Counted from the first letter of the stretch, positions 43,167-52,765 are shown. The stretch: DNA of 64,000 nt from Bog-159 sp963843255 (GCA_963843255.1 CAWJJQ010000008.1:558001-622000), one strand, 5' to 3'. Made by a program: numbers and translations. Notes: generated by a model not told the origin, from the sequence alone.

Positions 43167-45037
43167 ATATTTTCAAAACCGTGAAGGCGCCCCGCGTGCG
43201 CGATTTCCTTGTACAACTCAGGACCCGGTTTTCGGCCAGCCTGCTCGCCCAGGGACTGACCGCCACGGTCGCCCTGCACACCATTTCCGCGGGTCTCCTA
43301 CTCGCCGTGTTCTTCCTCTTTGGCGAGCGCGCCATGGAAGGCCAATTGGAGTTGCGCGGCCAATCCATCGCCCAATTCCTGGCCAACGAGCTGCAGTTTT
43401 CCTTACTGGTCGGCGACCGCGCTGAGATGAAGCGCGTACTGGAGGCATCTTCCGGCGATCAGGACCTTCTTTTCCTGGAAGTCCTCAGCGCCTCAGGTGA
43501 ACGCATGTGCGCCCTGGGCCGGACCGAACTTCTGGCAGGCCTCCCGCGCGCCGCCGCGACACTGGGAGGATTCGCTACCCCGGTCCGCTCGGTACAGGCG
43601 GATTCCATCGAGATTCGCGTGCCCGTGCTGTCGCCCAACCGGGACCGGCTGCTCGAGTGGGAGCCATCGCAGGGCGGCCGTTCCGTTCTGGGAGCCCTGC
43701 GCATGGGCCTCTCGAAACAGAAGCAGCGTTCCCTGTTCCGGCGCATGTTGCTGGGGGGTGTGGTGGTTCTGGTTTTCGGCCTGGCGGTCTTGTGCGGAGC
43801 TCAGTATTGGGGTCTGCGGCGCTTGGTGGGGCCGCTCGACACCCTGGTGGGCGTCACCCGCCGTATCGGCGCCGGAGACCTGGGCTACCGGGCGCACGTC
43901 GATCGCACCGATGAAGTGGGACAACTGGCCGCGGCTTTCAACGCCATGGTGGAGCGTCTGGGCGACTCTACCGTCTCCAAGGACTATGTCGACAACATCT
44001 TGCGCTCCATGGGCGAGGCCCTGATCGTGACCGATCGCGCGGGTCGCATCCAGCGCGTGAATCCCAGGGCCACGGAAATGTTGGGATACCCCGAGGCGGA
44101 GCTGATGGGAGTCCCGGCCATCGATCTGGTGGAGGAAGGCGAAGCGCCTGTAGCCGCCAGCGCCGAACGAACCTATCGCACCCGCGAAGGACACCCCGTT
44201 CCGGTCCTGTTATCCGCCGCGGAACTCAGGAATGCGTCGGGAGAACCCGAGGGATTTGTGTGGCTGGCCCAGGATATGAGCCAGCTCAAGCGGATCCAGG
44301 CGGAGCTGATGAGCGCCCGGGATATTGCCCAGGAAGCCAATCGGGCCAAGAGCGTTTTCCTGGCCAACATGAGCCACGAGCTGCGCACTCCCCTCAATGC
44401 CATCATCGGGTACAGCCAGATGCTGCGCGAAGATTATGTCGCGCCGGGACAGGAGCAGGTCTGCGCCGACCTGGAGAAGATCGAGCGCTCCGGCCATCTT
44501 CTGCTGGGTATCATCAACGATATTTTGGATCTGTCGAAAATCGAAGCCGGGCGTGAGACGGTCAAACCTCAAAATGTGGACGTAGCCTTAGTACTGCAGG
44601 ACGTCTGCGGCGCCGTGCAGCCCCTGGCGCGGCAGCAGGGGAATGTGCTCGAAGTGGACTGTCCGGAGCACGCCCGCCTGGCCTACGCGGATCTGTCGAA
44701 GTTCCGGCAGAGCCTGTTGAATCTGGTAAACAACGCCTGCAAGTTCACCGAGAACGGACGGATCTCGGTGGCAGTCGACACGGTGCGCAATGCCGAAGGC
44801 CAGTGGACCGAGGTGCACGTCTCCGATACCGGGATCGGCATCGCGCCGCGAGACCTGGGGAAGCTGTTTCAGCCCTTCTCCCAGGTGGATGGCTCGTCCA
44901 CTCGCAAGCACAGCGGCACCGGGTTGGGCCTGGCCATCAGCAAAAAATTCTGCCAGATGATGGGCGGCGACATCACCGTCGAGAGCGAACCAGGCCGGGG
45001 ATCCCGCTTTTCCATCCGGCTGCCGGCGGGAAGGTGA
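43163..45037 (+). CDS. Sensor histidine kinase (TM-HAMP-PAS-HisKA-HATPase)
   Basis: The GTG start at 43163 overlaps the preceding stop and gives 624 residues; the open frame upstream reads inside the previous gene. Domains in order: membrane span (about 35-55, ISAGLLLAVFFLFGE), periplasmic sensor (about 55-190), second span (LLGGVVVLVFGLAVLCG), HAMP (about 220-270), PAS (about 280-390), HisKA with MSHELRTP (His405) and HATPase with VNNACKFTENG, DTGIG and GTGLGLAIS. The last 235 residues are nearly the same as in the kinase at 47760-50213. It should phosphorylate the receivers encoded at 50191-52765. Confidence 0.93.
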   Translation: MNIFKTVKAPRVRDFLVQLRTRFSASLLAQGLTATVALHTISAGLLLAVFFLFGERAMEGQLELRGQSIAQFLANELQFSLLVGDRAEMKRVLEASSGDQDLLFLEVLSASGERMCALGRTELLAGLPRAAATLGGFATPVRSVQADSIEIRVPVLSPNRDRLLEWEPSQGGRSVLGALRMGLSKQKQRSLFRRMLLGGVVVLVFGLAVLCGAQYWGLRRLVGPLDTLVGVTRRIGAGDLGYRAHVDRTDEVGQLAAAFNAMVERLGDSTVSKDYVDNILRSMGEALIVTDRAGRIQRVNPRATEMLGYPEAELMGVPAIDLVEEGEAPVAASAERTYRTREGHPVPVLLSAAELRNASGEPEGFVWLAQDMSQLKRIQAELMSARDIAQEANRAKSVFLANMSHELRTPLNAIIGYSQMLREDYVAPGQEQVCADLEKIERSGHLLLGIINDILDLSKIEAGRETVKPQNVDVALVLQDVCGAVQPLARQQGNVLEVDCPEHARLAYADLSKFRQSLLNLVNNACKFTENGRISVAVDTVRNAEGQWTEVHVSDTGIGIAPRDLGKLFQPFSQVDGSSTRKHSGTGLGLAISKKFCQMMGGDITVESEPGRGSRFSIRLPAGR

Positions 45038-45133
45038 CCGCGCAGCCGCACCCCATCGATCCCTGTCGGCACTAAAGTCCTTCGTCGGATGCGCCGATAT
45101 CCATACTATGGACCGCAATACGGGGAAGTGCGC

Positions 45134-46060
45134 ATGAAGAGTCTTCTCCAGCGAATGCCGGCCCTGGCGGCAGCGTGGATCGTGGCGGGAGTGCCCTTTC
45201 TCCGGGGCGCGGATGCAAACCCCCAGGACCTGGTCCGGTTTCGCGTGGCCGTGTCCACCAGCACGGTGGAGGGCGTCAACGCCAACGACGCGCGCGCCGC
45301 GATCAAGATCTGGGCGGATCTGTTCATGCAGCACCTGGGGCTGGACGCGGTTGGCGAAAGGGCCATTCTGATGACGCCCGACCAGTTGGTGCATGCGGTG
45401 CGGAGCGACAAAGTGGACGCGTTTTCGGTCACCACCCCGGAGTATTCGCAGATATCCTCCTACGTGGACCGCGCGCTGATCATCGGGGACGAAACCGAAG
45501 TCAAGGCCGGCAACCAGTATCTGCTGCTGGTGAACGCACAGAGCGGTTTCAGCAAGCTACCGGATTTGCGCGGCCGTAATCTGATTATCCATAAGGGCGT
45601 CCGTACTTGCCTGGCGGGTATGTGGCTCGACACTTTGCTGTCCGAAGCAGGATTGGGAAGTACCGATCAGTTCTTCGGACAGGTCACCGCCGAAGGCAAA
45701 CCTGCGATGGCGGTCTTGCCGGTCTTCTTTCGCCGGGCCGATGCCGCCCTGGTCACCCAGCGCGAGTTTGAAGGGATGTGCGAAATGAATCCCCAACTGG
45801 GAAAGAGCCTGCGGGTCCTGGCCACCTCGCCGAAGATGATTCACTCCTTCCTGCTATTTCACAAGGACTGTCCACCACAGGTTAAGGCTCGGCTTAAGGA
45901 TGCCATGCTGGGGTTCCATGAGTCCACCGCCGGCAAGCAGATTCTGACACTTTGGCAAAGCCGGCGCCTGGTTGCGACGGACGCTTCCGTGCTGCGCGAT
46001 GCGCTCGACATGATCGCCTCCTACGAGCGGATTAAGAGCCGCAAGGGAACCAGGCAGTGA
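45134..46060 (+). CDS. PhnD/SsuA-type periplasmic binding protein
   Basis: From ATG 45134, preceded by GGGGAAG, the protein has 308 residues (the start at 45089 adds an unlikely Tyr-rich leader). A signal peptide (RMPALAAAWIVAGVPFLRGA) precedes the type II binding fold: VRFRVAVSTSTVEGVNAND-like opening, MTPDQLVHAVRSDKVDAFSV, LRGRNLIIHKG and ADAALVTQREFEGMCEMNP. PhnD-type proteins bind phosphonate, phosphite or small sulfonates, and in several bacteria act as the sensing subunit of two-component systems. No transporter genes are near, and it is flanked by two kinase genes, so a sensing role is likely. Confidence 0.87.
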   Translation: MKSLLQRMPALAAAWIVAGVPFLRGADANPQDLVRFRVAVSTSTVEGVNANDARAAIKIWADLFMQHLGLDAVGERAILMTPDQLVHAVRSDKVDAFSVTTPEYSQISSYVDRALIIGDETEVKAGNQYLLLVNAQSGFSKLPDLRGRNLIIHKGVRTCLAGMWLDTLLSEAGLGSTDQFFGQVTAEGKPAMAVLPVFFRRADAALVTQREFEGMCEMNPQLGKSLRVLATSPKMIHSFLLFHKDCPPQVKARLKDAMLGFHESTAGKQILTLWQSRRLVATDASVLRDALDMIASYERIKSRKGTRQ

Positions 46061-46110
46061 TCCTGTGCGGCGGGATAAAGTAACTGCCGGAGGCTGCCGA
46101 TAAGTGTGGT

Positions 46111-47694
46111 ATGCAGCGCACTCGGCGGCTTCTTAACCTCTCGTGTACGGCACTTTGGAGCGTCCTGACCTTGGCGGCCCCGCCCGCGTCGGCCGCCCCG
46201 GATGAGGTGGGCGCATCGAGCCCGCCTGTGGTTGAAACCGCGGCGGAAGCCGGCCAGTTGCTCAGTCTCGGGCAATGCCTGGATGTGGCGCTTCGAATGA
46301 GCCACCGGCGGCCTGTCTCCCGCTTCTCCCTGCTGCTGGCCGAGGCGCAGCATCGGCAGGCGCTGGCCGGTTACTGGCCGCAAGTGACGGGCAAAGCCGG
46401 GGTGGAGCGCTTAAGCGATCCCCTGAATTTCATCTTTCCCGGTACGTCCGTTCAGGTTCCCGCGCAGACGATCAGCATTCCCGGCGGATCCATGGTGGTG
46501 ACCATCCCGGCCAACGCTTTCGCGCCCGGATTTCCTCCCAGCAGCATCCAGATGCCGGTGAATTTCCCGAACCAGACCATCCACACAGCCGCGCAGAACT
46601 TTGCCGTGCCCCAACAGAACGTCAATGTGCTCGACCCCAATGTCGCCATGGGTTCGCTGAATATGAACTGGCTGCTCTTCGATGGGGGGATGCGTAAAGG
46701 CTATCGGGAACAGTCGGCCGGTTTTGTGGACGCCATGCGCCAGGAGGCCCGCCGTACCGATCTCGAGATCGTCGATAGCGTGAAGCAAATGTACTGGGGA
46801 GCGGTACTGGCCCGCCAGTTGCACCGGCTGGGAACCGAGACCCTGGCCCGCATGGAAGCCACTCTCCGCCTTACCGAAGGCATGTATCAGGGAGGCGCCG
46901 GCAAGGTAACCAAGGCGGACTACCTGGATAACCAGGTGATGGTGGAATCTCTACGCGCGCTGGTGGCCGGACTGGAGAAAAACGAGGCTATGTCCGCGGC
47001 GGCCCTGGCCAACACCATGGGCATGCCCTGGAATGCTTCCGTCCAGCCGTCCGCGCAGGCTATTCCCTTCGATCCTGCCACACCGGATGTGGAGCGGCTG
47101 GTCGGCATGTCTTACGAGTTCAGCCCGGACTGGGCCAGGCTGGAGGCCGGCATCCGCGCGGCCCAGGGCGCCGTCACCACCGCCCAAAGCGGATATTATC
47201 CGAAACTCGCGCTGACCGGCGAACTCCATCGCTTGTGGAATGGCGGCTATCGCGGGGGGCTGGCCACGGATCAGAACATGAGTGGCTGGACCGCCGGAGC
47301 GGGGCTCGAAATTCCCCTTTTCAACGGCTCCCTCACCCGGAATCAGGTTAGCGAAATGCTGGCGCGGGTCGATCAACTTAAGGAGACCCGTTTCCTCTTG
47401 CGGGAAGGCCTGGGTTTGCGGATCAAGGATCTGGTCCTGGGATTGGATGCCGCGGTCAAGTCCAGCCGGGCTACCGAACGCGCCATGCAGGCCGCGCGGG
47501 ATAATCGCGACCTCAACGAACGCGCTTACCAGAACGAGCTGGTGGAAACCGAGAAAGTCATCCGGTCGCAGCTAATGGAAGCGCTTATGGCCGCGCAGCA
47601 TGACAAATCGCGATACGACTGCGTGGCGCTCGAATCCGAACTCAGCCTGGCGGTGGGCACGGAAGTCAGCGAAAGACTGCGCGCCAAGCCCTAA
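46111..47694 (+). CDS. TolC-family outer-membrane channel protein
   Basis: The 527-residue protein has a signal peptide (LNLSCTALWSVLTLAAPPASA) and then the two-fold repeated OEP/TolC pattern: LGQCLDVALRMSHRRPVSRF, QALAGYWPQVTGKAGVERL, QEARRTDLEIVDSVKQMYW, followed by the second half from SYEFSPDWARLEAGIRAAQ and GYYPKLALTGELHRLW. A 75-residue insertion rich in Pro/Asn/Gln (about 110-190) is unusual. No adaptor or pump gene accompanies it here; the nearest HlyD-type adaptor is at 58991, over 11 kb away. It may form an export channel together with that system, or serve a sensory function within this cluster. Confidence 0.9.
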   Translation: MQRTRRLLNLSCTALWSVLTLAAPPASAAPDEVGASSPPVVETAAEAGQLLSLGQCLDVALRMSHRRPVSRFSLLLAEAQHRQALAGYWPQVTGKAGVERLSDPLNFIFPGTSVQVPAQTISIPGGSMVVTIPANAFAPGFPPSSIQMPVNFPNQTIHTAAQNFAVPQQNVNVLDPNVAMGSLNMNWLLFDGGMRKGYREQSAGFVDAMRQEARRTDLEIVDSVKQMYWGAVLARQLHRLGTETLARMEATLRLTEGMYQGGAGKVTKADYLDNQVMVESLRALVAGLEKNEAMSAAALANTMGMPWNASVQPSAQAIPFDPATPDVERLVGMSYEFSPDWARLEAGIRAAQGAVTTAQSGYYPKLALTGELHRLWNGGYRGGLATDQNMSGWTAGAGLEIPLFNGSLTRNQVSEMLARVDQLKETRFLLREGLGLRIKDLVLGLDAAVKSSRATERAMQAARDNRDLNERAYQNELVETEKVIRSQLMEALMAAQHDKSRYDCVALESELSLAVGTEVSERLRAKP

Positions 47695-47759
47695 AAGGGA
47701 AGACACCATGCGTCAGCCTGCTTTCACGAAATCGCGGTCTGCCAGGTGTCCCGGCACCT

Positions 47760-50213
47760 ATGCGTGATTTCCGCGCCAATCTCCGGCTTCCCGGCGGCCC
47801 TCTGGGACGCTTGCGCGCCGCACCCGGCGCCGCTTGGGCCGCGCGCCTGGCGCGCCGCCTGTTCCAGATCTCGAAGGGAGTCACGGCGCGAACCTCGCTC
47901 CTGTCCTGGATGATCACGCTATCCACGTTGACCATCTTCGTCACCGGCAGTCTCCCCGAACAGAAACGCGACTTGCTGCAAGGGCTCGAATCCAGGGCGC
48001 GGGGCATCTCTTCTTCCCTGCGCGACGGGATGACCACCGCGGCCGTTAACGAAGACTATAGCGGCTTGGTCGATGAGTGCATCCGTGAGCTGGACGGCGA
48101 CAGAGCGGTTGAGTACGTGCTGATCACCAAAAACGACGGATTCTCCCTGATCGTCGAAAGGCCCGGATGGCGGATGGCAAATCTCGGCGCCTATTGGCGG
48201 CCGGTCGTTAGAGAGCCCAAAGCGGCCATCGAGGTGGTCCCACTGATTGGCCGGCGCGCCTTCCACTATGCGGCGCCTTTCGATTGCTCCTCCATTCACT
48301 GGGGCTGGATCCACGTTGGGCTTTCGGTAAATGATTACGATCACAGCGTCGTCAGCATGTACCAGCGCACCGGTATGCTCGCGATTCTCTGTACGGCCCT
48401 CAGCCTGTGCGCATCCGTTCTTTACGCCAAGCAATTGGTGCGGCCCGTTCTGAAACTCAAGACCGCCGTGCAGCGGATTGCGCAGGGGGACCTGTCGGCG
48501 CGCGCGGGGGAGGGCAGCGCAGCCGAGATCTCGAGCCTGGCGCAATCGTTCAACACCATGGCGGATTCCCTGCTCCAGCGCGACCGCATTCTGGAGAGTG
48601 TGCGCTTCGCGGCGCAGCGCTTTCTCAGCGGCTCAGGCTGGCAGAGAGTGGTTCAGGAGGTTCTGGCGAAGATCGGCGTGGCGGCCCAGGCCAGCCGGGT
48701 CTTCCTGCTGGAGAGCAACGCCGGATACCGCGCCGGACTGCGGGGCGCCATACGCTACGAATGGACCGCGCCGGGCACGCCTCGCCGCAGCGGCTTCCCC
48801 GGCCAGATCGACATCCGCTGGACAGGGCCGGATTGGATCCTGCGCGCCGGTCGTCTCAGCCATGGCGATGTGGTCTCTTTCGGCGGCGATCTCGATACCC
48901 AGGGCTCCGGGTCTCCGGGCCCCCGTCCCAAGTCGACGATCCTGGTGCCCATTGAAGTAGCCGGAGAGTGGTTCGGCGTCCTGGGTTTCGAAGACGATCT
49001 CCGGAACCGGGAGTGGAGCGAAGCCGAACGGGATAGCGTCCGCTCCGCGGCCGGTATGCTGGGCGCGGCCATTACCAGGCAACAGGCGCAGGAATACGTC
49101 GATAACATCCTGCGCTCCATGGACGAATCGTTGCTGGTGTTGGACCCGGACCTGTGCATCCGGCGGGTGAACCCCAGCGCGTTGCGGCTACTGGATTACA
49201 CCGAACCGGAATTGCTCGGACGCTCCGCCGGCGAAATCATCGTGGAGGCGGAGTTGCAGGGACCCAGCAGCGCCGTGGAGCGCAGCTACCGCACCCGGTC
49301 CGGCCAGCTGATCCCGGTCCTGTTTTCGTCCGCCGAATTGCGCAGCGGCCTGGGATCGCTCGAAGGCTATGTGTGCCTGGCTCAGGAACTGACCGAAATA
49401 AAGCGGATCCAAGGGGAACTAGTGAGCGCCCGGGATGCCGCAGAGGAAGCCAACCGGGCCAAGAGCGCTTTCCTGGCCAACATGAGCCACGAATTGCGCA
49501 CTCCTCTAAATGCCATCATCGGTTACAGCCAGATGCTGCGCGAGGATTATGTCGCGCCGGAACAGGACCAGGTATGCGCCGACCTGGGGAAGATCGAGCG
49601 CTCCGGACAGCTTCTACTGGGCATTATCAATGACATTCTGGATCTGTCGAAAATAGAGGCCGGCCGCGAAACCGTCAAACTTCAAAATGTGGACGTGGCC
49701 GTGGTGCTGGAAGACGTCTGCAATGCCGTGCAGCCCCTGGCGCGGCAGCAGCGGAACGTGCTCGAAATCGAATGCCCGGAGCATGCCCGGCTGGCTTATG
49801 CGGACCCCTCGAAGTTCCGGCAGAGCCTGCTGAACCTGGTGAACAATGCCTGTAAGTTCACCGAAAACGGACGAGTTTCCGTTGCCGTAAACACCTTGCG
49901 GAATGCCGCCGGGCACTGGACTGAAGTGCACGTCTCCGATACCGGGATTGGCATTCGGCCGCAAGACCTGGGAAAGCTGTTCCAGCCCTTCTCCCAGGTG
50001 GATGGCTCGGCCACCCGCAAGCACGATGGCACCGGGTTGGGCCTGGCCATCAGCAAAAGATTTTGCCAGATGATGGGCGGCGACATCACGGTTGAGAGCA
50101 AAGCGGGCCGGGGATCCCGCTTTTCCATCCGGCTGCCGGCCGGAAGAAGCGAATCAGGCGCGGCCGAGCCCCGCCCGCGGAAGGAACGACATGTGCAAGA
50201 TTCTGTTGGTTGA
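47760..50213 (+). CDS. Sensor histidine kinase (TM-HAMP-GAF-PAS-HisKA-HATPase)
   Basis: The 817-residue kinase has an Arg/Ala-rich N-terminus, a first span (SLLSWMITLSTLTIFVTG, about 46-63), a periplasmic sensor (about 64-200), a second span (MLAILCTALSLCASVLYA), HAMP (about 220-275), a GAF domain (about 290-435), PAS (about 445-560), HisKA with MSHELRTP (His577) and HATPase (VNNACKFTENG, DTGIG, GTGLGLAIS). The catalytic part closely matches the kinase at 43163-45037, while the sensor parts differ, so one core receives two inputs. Its 3' end overlaps the response regulator start by 23 bases, which makes that regulator its likely partner. Confidence 0.93.
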   Translation: MRDFRANLRLPGGPLGRLRAAPGAAWAARLARRLFQISKGVTARTSLLSWMITLSTLTIFVTGSLPEQKRDLLQGLESRARGISSSLRDGMTTAAVNEDYSGLVDECIRELDGDRAVEYVLITKNDGFSLIVERPGWRMANLGAYWRPVVREPKAAIEVVPLIGRRAFHYAAPFDCSSIHWGWIHVGLSVNDYDHSVVSMYQRTGMLAILCTALSLCASVLYAKQLVRPVLKLKTAVQRIAQGDLSARAGEGSAAEISSLAQSFNTMADSLLQRDRILESVRFAAQRFLSGSGWQRVVQEVLAKIGVAAQASRVFLLESNAGYRAGLRGAIRYEWTAPGTPRRSGFPGQIDIRWTGPDWILRAGRLSHGDVVSFGGDLDTQGSGSPGPRPKSTILVPIEVAGEWFGVLGFEDDLRNREWSEAERDSVRSAAGMLGAAITRQQAQEYVDNILRSMDESLLVLDPDLCIRRVNPSALRLLDYTEPELLGRSAGEIIVEAELQGPSSAVERSYRTRSGQLIPVLFSSAELRSGLGSLEGYVCLAQELTEIKRIQGELVSARDAAEEANRAKSAFLANMSHELRTPLNAIIGYSQMLREDYVAPEQDQVCADLGKIERSGQLLLGIINDILDLSKIEAGRETVKLQNVDVAVVLEDVCNAVQPLARQQRNVLEIECPEHARLAYADPSKFRQSLLNLVNNACKFTENGRVSVAVNTLRNAAGHWTEVHVSDTGIGIRPQDLGKLFQPFSQVDGSATRKHDGTGLGLAISKRFCQMMGGDITVESKAGRGSRFSIRLPAGRSESGAAEPRPRKERHVQDSVG

Positions 50214-50622
50214 GGACAATGAGCTGAATCGCGATATGCTCTCCCGCCGGCTGCGCAATCGCCAGCACGAGGTAATCTTGGCGATGGATGGCCGGCAGGG
50301 CGTGGAAATGGCGCGGCGTGTACAGCCTGACCTGGTGCTCATGGACCTGAGCCTCCCGGAGATGGATGGCTGGCAGGCGACCCGGGTCCTGAAGGGCGAT
50401 GCGGCCACCCGCGCGATACCGGTGGTGGCGCTCACGGCGCACGCCATGGTGGGGGATATGGAGAAGGCGCTCGAAGCGGGCTGTGACGACTACGCCGTGA
50501 AACCGGTCAACCTGCCCCTGCTGCTGGAGATTATCGAGCGATTAACGCGCCCCGTGCGGGAATGCACTCCGGTCCCGCCCGCTGCGGCGCGACCACAGGA
50601 GAATATCCATGAACGGGATTGA
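50191..50622 (+). CDS. Single-domain response regulator (REC)
   Basis: From ATG 50191 (AAGGAA six bases upstream) the product is 143 residues and consists of one receiver domain plus a short Pro-rich tail. Acidic pocket Glu8/Asp9 (LVEDN), phosphoacceptor Asp52 (LMDLSLP), switch Thr in VALTAHA and Lys in AVKPVN are intact. The sequence is of the DivK/Cph1-response-regulator type that often follows hybrid-like kinases. It overlaps the kinase upstream by 23 bases and the c-di-GMP gene downstream by 14 bases, so the three are translationally coupled. Confidence 0.93.
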   Translation: MCKILLVEDNELNRDMLSRRLRNRQHEVILAMDGRQGVEMARRVQPDLVLMDLSLPEMDGWQATRVLKGDAATRAIPVVALTAHAMVGDMEKALEAGCDDYAVKPVNLPLLLEIIERLTRPVRECTPVPPAAARPQENIHERD

Positions 50623-52765
50623 TCATCTGTTGCTGGTGGATGACGAGGAATTAAATCGCGACATGCTGTCGCGGCGGTTGCAGCACCAGGGATTTCGTGT
50701 CGGCAAGGCTGCCGATGGCCTGTCGGCGCTGGCCTATGTCCACACCGAGAGTCCGGACCTGGTGCTGCTCGACAGCATGATGCCCGGCATGAGCGGAATC
50801 GAAGTCTTGCAGGCGCTACGCGCGAGTTACACCCCCGACCAGTTGCCCGTGATCATGGTGACCGCCCTGAAGGATAGCGAAAAGGTGGTGGAAGCCCTCA
50901 ATTTGGGCGCCAACGATTACATCACCAAGCCGGTGGATTTCCCGGTGGCTCTGGCGCGAATTAAGGGACAACTCGCCCGTCACGCCGCCGAAAATGCCTT
51001 GCGCAAAAGTGAGGAGCGCTACCGCCTCGCGGCGCTGGGCGCGAACGATGGCCTGTGGGACTGGGACCTGGCCGCGGGCCGTGTCTACTATTCCAGCCGC
51101 TGGAAGGCACTGCTGGGATATTTAGGCGCGGAGATCGGCGAAACCTCGGACGAATGGTTTTCGCGCGTGCATCCTTCCGACCTGGAAAAGCTGCGGGAAC
51201 TGGTAAGGGCCGAACAGTCCGGCGGTACCGGCGAGGCCTTCGAGTGCGAGTTCCGGATGCGCCACGGCGACGGGACTTTCCACTGGATGCGCTGCCGCGG
51301 CGCCTCCGTGCGCGACGGTTCCGGCCCGGCCATTCGTATGGCCGGCGCCATGAGCGATATTACCGCCGACAAGCTGGTCGATCCTCTTACCGGCCTGGCC
51401 AACCGGGTTCTGTTCATGGACCGGGTGGAACAGGAGTTTGCCGCCTGGCGGCAGGATCCGGCGGCTCAATTCGCCGTGATGTTCCTGGATATCGACCGCT
51501 TTAAGCTGATCAACGACAGCCTGGGCCACCAGGCCGGCGATCAGCTGTTGGTCGCCTTGGCCGAGCGGCTGGTGCGCGGCGTACGCATGAGCACTTCCGC
51601 CACCCGGCCGTCTTCCCGCGATATGGCGGCGCGTTTGGGTGGCGACGAATTCGCCGTCCTGTTGTGCGGCCTCACGAATCCCGCGGAATCCCTGCACGTG
51701 GCCCAGCGCATCCTCATGGACCTGCGCGAACCGTTCGGTCTGGCCGATCGCGGCATTTTTTGTACGGTGAGCATCGGTGTGGCGCGCTGCGGCCCGGCAT
51801 ATGTATCGGCCGAGGAAATTGTCAGGGATGCGGACACCGCCATGTATTCTGCCAAGCACAAGGGGCGTTCCCGCTGCGAGCTCTTCGACCAGACCATGCA
51901 CTCCCACGTGGTGGAACGTCTGCAACTGGAGAATGATCTCCGGCGCGCAGTCGAGGACCACGAGATTTCCGTGCACTACCAGCCTAAAGTCCGGCTTAGC
52001 GACCGGCGCATTTGCGGTTTCGAGGCGCTGGCACGGTGGACCCATCCCGAGCGGGGCGCCGTCCCGCCCTCCTCCTTCATTCCGGTGGCGGAAGAGACCG
52101 GTTTGATCCACGATCTCGACATGTTTATCCTGCGCCAGGCCTGTTTGCAAATGAAAGCCTGGAACGACAGGTACAACTGTGATCCGCCGCTGGCGGTCAG
52201 CGTGAATCTCTCGCCCCGCCAGTTTACGCAGCCGGACCTGGCCGGCCAGATTGGGGATGCGTTGCGCGAGACGGGCTTGGCGCCGTCATCGCTTCAGTTG
52301 GAGGTAACCGAAGGCGTGGTGCTGGACGATGGAAAGGCGGCCCTCGAAATTCTCACGCAACTCAAGCGCCTGGGCGTGGGCCTGAAGATCGACGACTTTG
52401 GAACCGGTTACTCGAGTCTGGCCTACCTGGCGCAGCTCCCTTTCGATACCTTGAAAATCGATCGCTCGTTCACCATCCAGTTGGGAGGCGGCGACTGTAA
52501 TTCCGAAATTGTGAAGGCCGTGCTCGAGATGGCCCACGCCATGGGCATGGAAGTTGTGGCCGAGGGCGTCGAGGACAGCCATCAGATGACCCGCCTGATC
52601 TCCATGGGCTGTGAATTCGGCCAGGGCTTCTTCTTCTCGAAGGCCGTCGATCCGGCCGCCGCCGAACTGCTGGTGGCCGCCACCGCGGAGCAGGATGGCT
52701 TGCGGCCGCTGGCATTGACCGTTCCCGCGCCCGATGTGGCGGCGCTGCTTGAATCCATCATGTGA
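50609..52765 (+). CDS. REC-PAS-GGDEF-EAL response regulator (c-di-GMP turnover)
   Basis: The 718-residue protein has a receiver (Asp11/Asp12, phosphoacceptor Asp55 in LLDSMMPG, Lys in ITKPVDF), a PAS domain (about 130-250), GGDEF and EAL. The cyclase site is GGDEF (344-348) and the region FLDIDRFKLIND is intact. The phosphodiesterase has EALARW (Glu472) plus KIDDFGTGYSSL and LKIDRSF, so both activities look possible. It is the last gene of the block and the only one with an output other than phosphotransfer, so kinase signals should change c-di-GMP levels. Which activity dominates cannot be read from sequence. Confidence 0.94.
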   Translation: MNGIDHLLLVDDEELNRDMLSRRLQHQGFRVGKAADGLSALAYVHTESPDLVLLDSMMPGMSGIEVLQALRASYTPDQLPVIMVTALKDSEKVVEALNLGANDYITKPVDFPVALARIKGQLARHAAENALRKSEERYRLAALGANDGLWDWDLAAGRVYYSSRWKALLGYLGAEIGETSDEWFSRVHPSDLEKLRELVRAEQSGGTGEAFECEFRMRHGDGTFHWMRCRGASVRDGSGPAIRMAGAMSDITADKLVDPLTGLANRVLFMDRVEQEFAAWRQDPAAQFAVMFLDIDRFKLINDSLGHQAGDQLLVALAERLVRGVRMSTSATRPSSRDMAARLGGDEFAVLLCGLTNPAESLHVAQRILMDLREPFGLADRGIFCTVSIGVARCGPAYVSAEEIVRDADTAMYSAKHKGRSRCELFDQTMHSHVVERLQLENDLRRAVEDHEISVHYQPKVRLSDRRICGFEALARWTHPERGAVPPSSFIPVAEETGLIHDLDMFILRQACLQMKAWNDRYNCDPPLAVSVNLSPRQFTQPDLAGQIGDALRETGLAPSSLQLEVTEGVVLDDGKAALEILTQLKRLGVGLKIDDFGTGYSSLAYLAQLPFDTLKIDRSFTIQLGGGDCNSEIVKAVLEMAHAMGMEVVAEGVEDSHQMTRLISMGCEFGQGFFFSKAVDPAAAELLVAATAEQDGLRPLALTVPAPDVAALLESIM

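Noticed and set aside
51122..52150. 342-codon open frame antisense to the GGDEF-EAL gene
   Set aside because: The sense gene has intact GGDEF and EAL motifs; the antisense translation lacks any recognisable fold.
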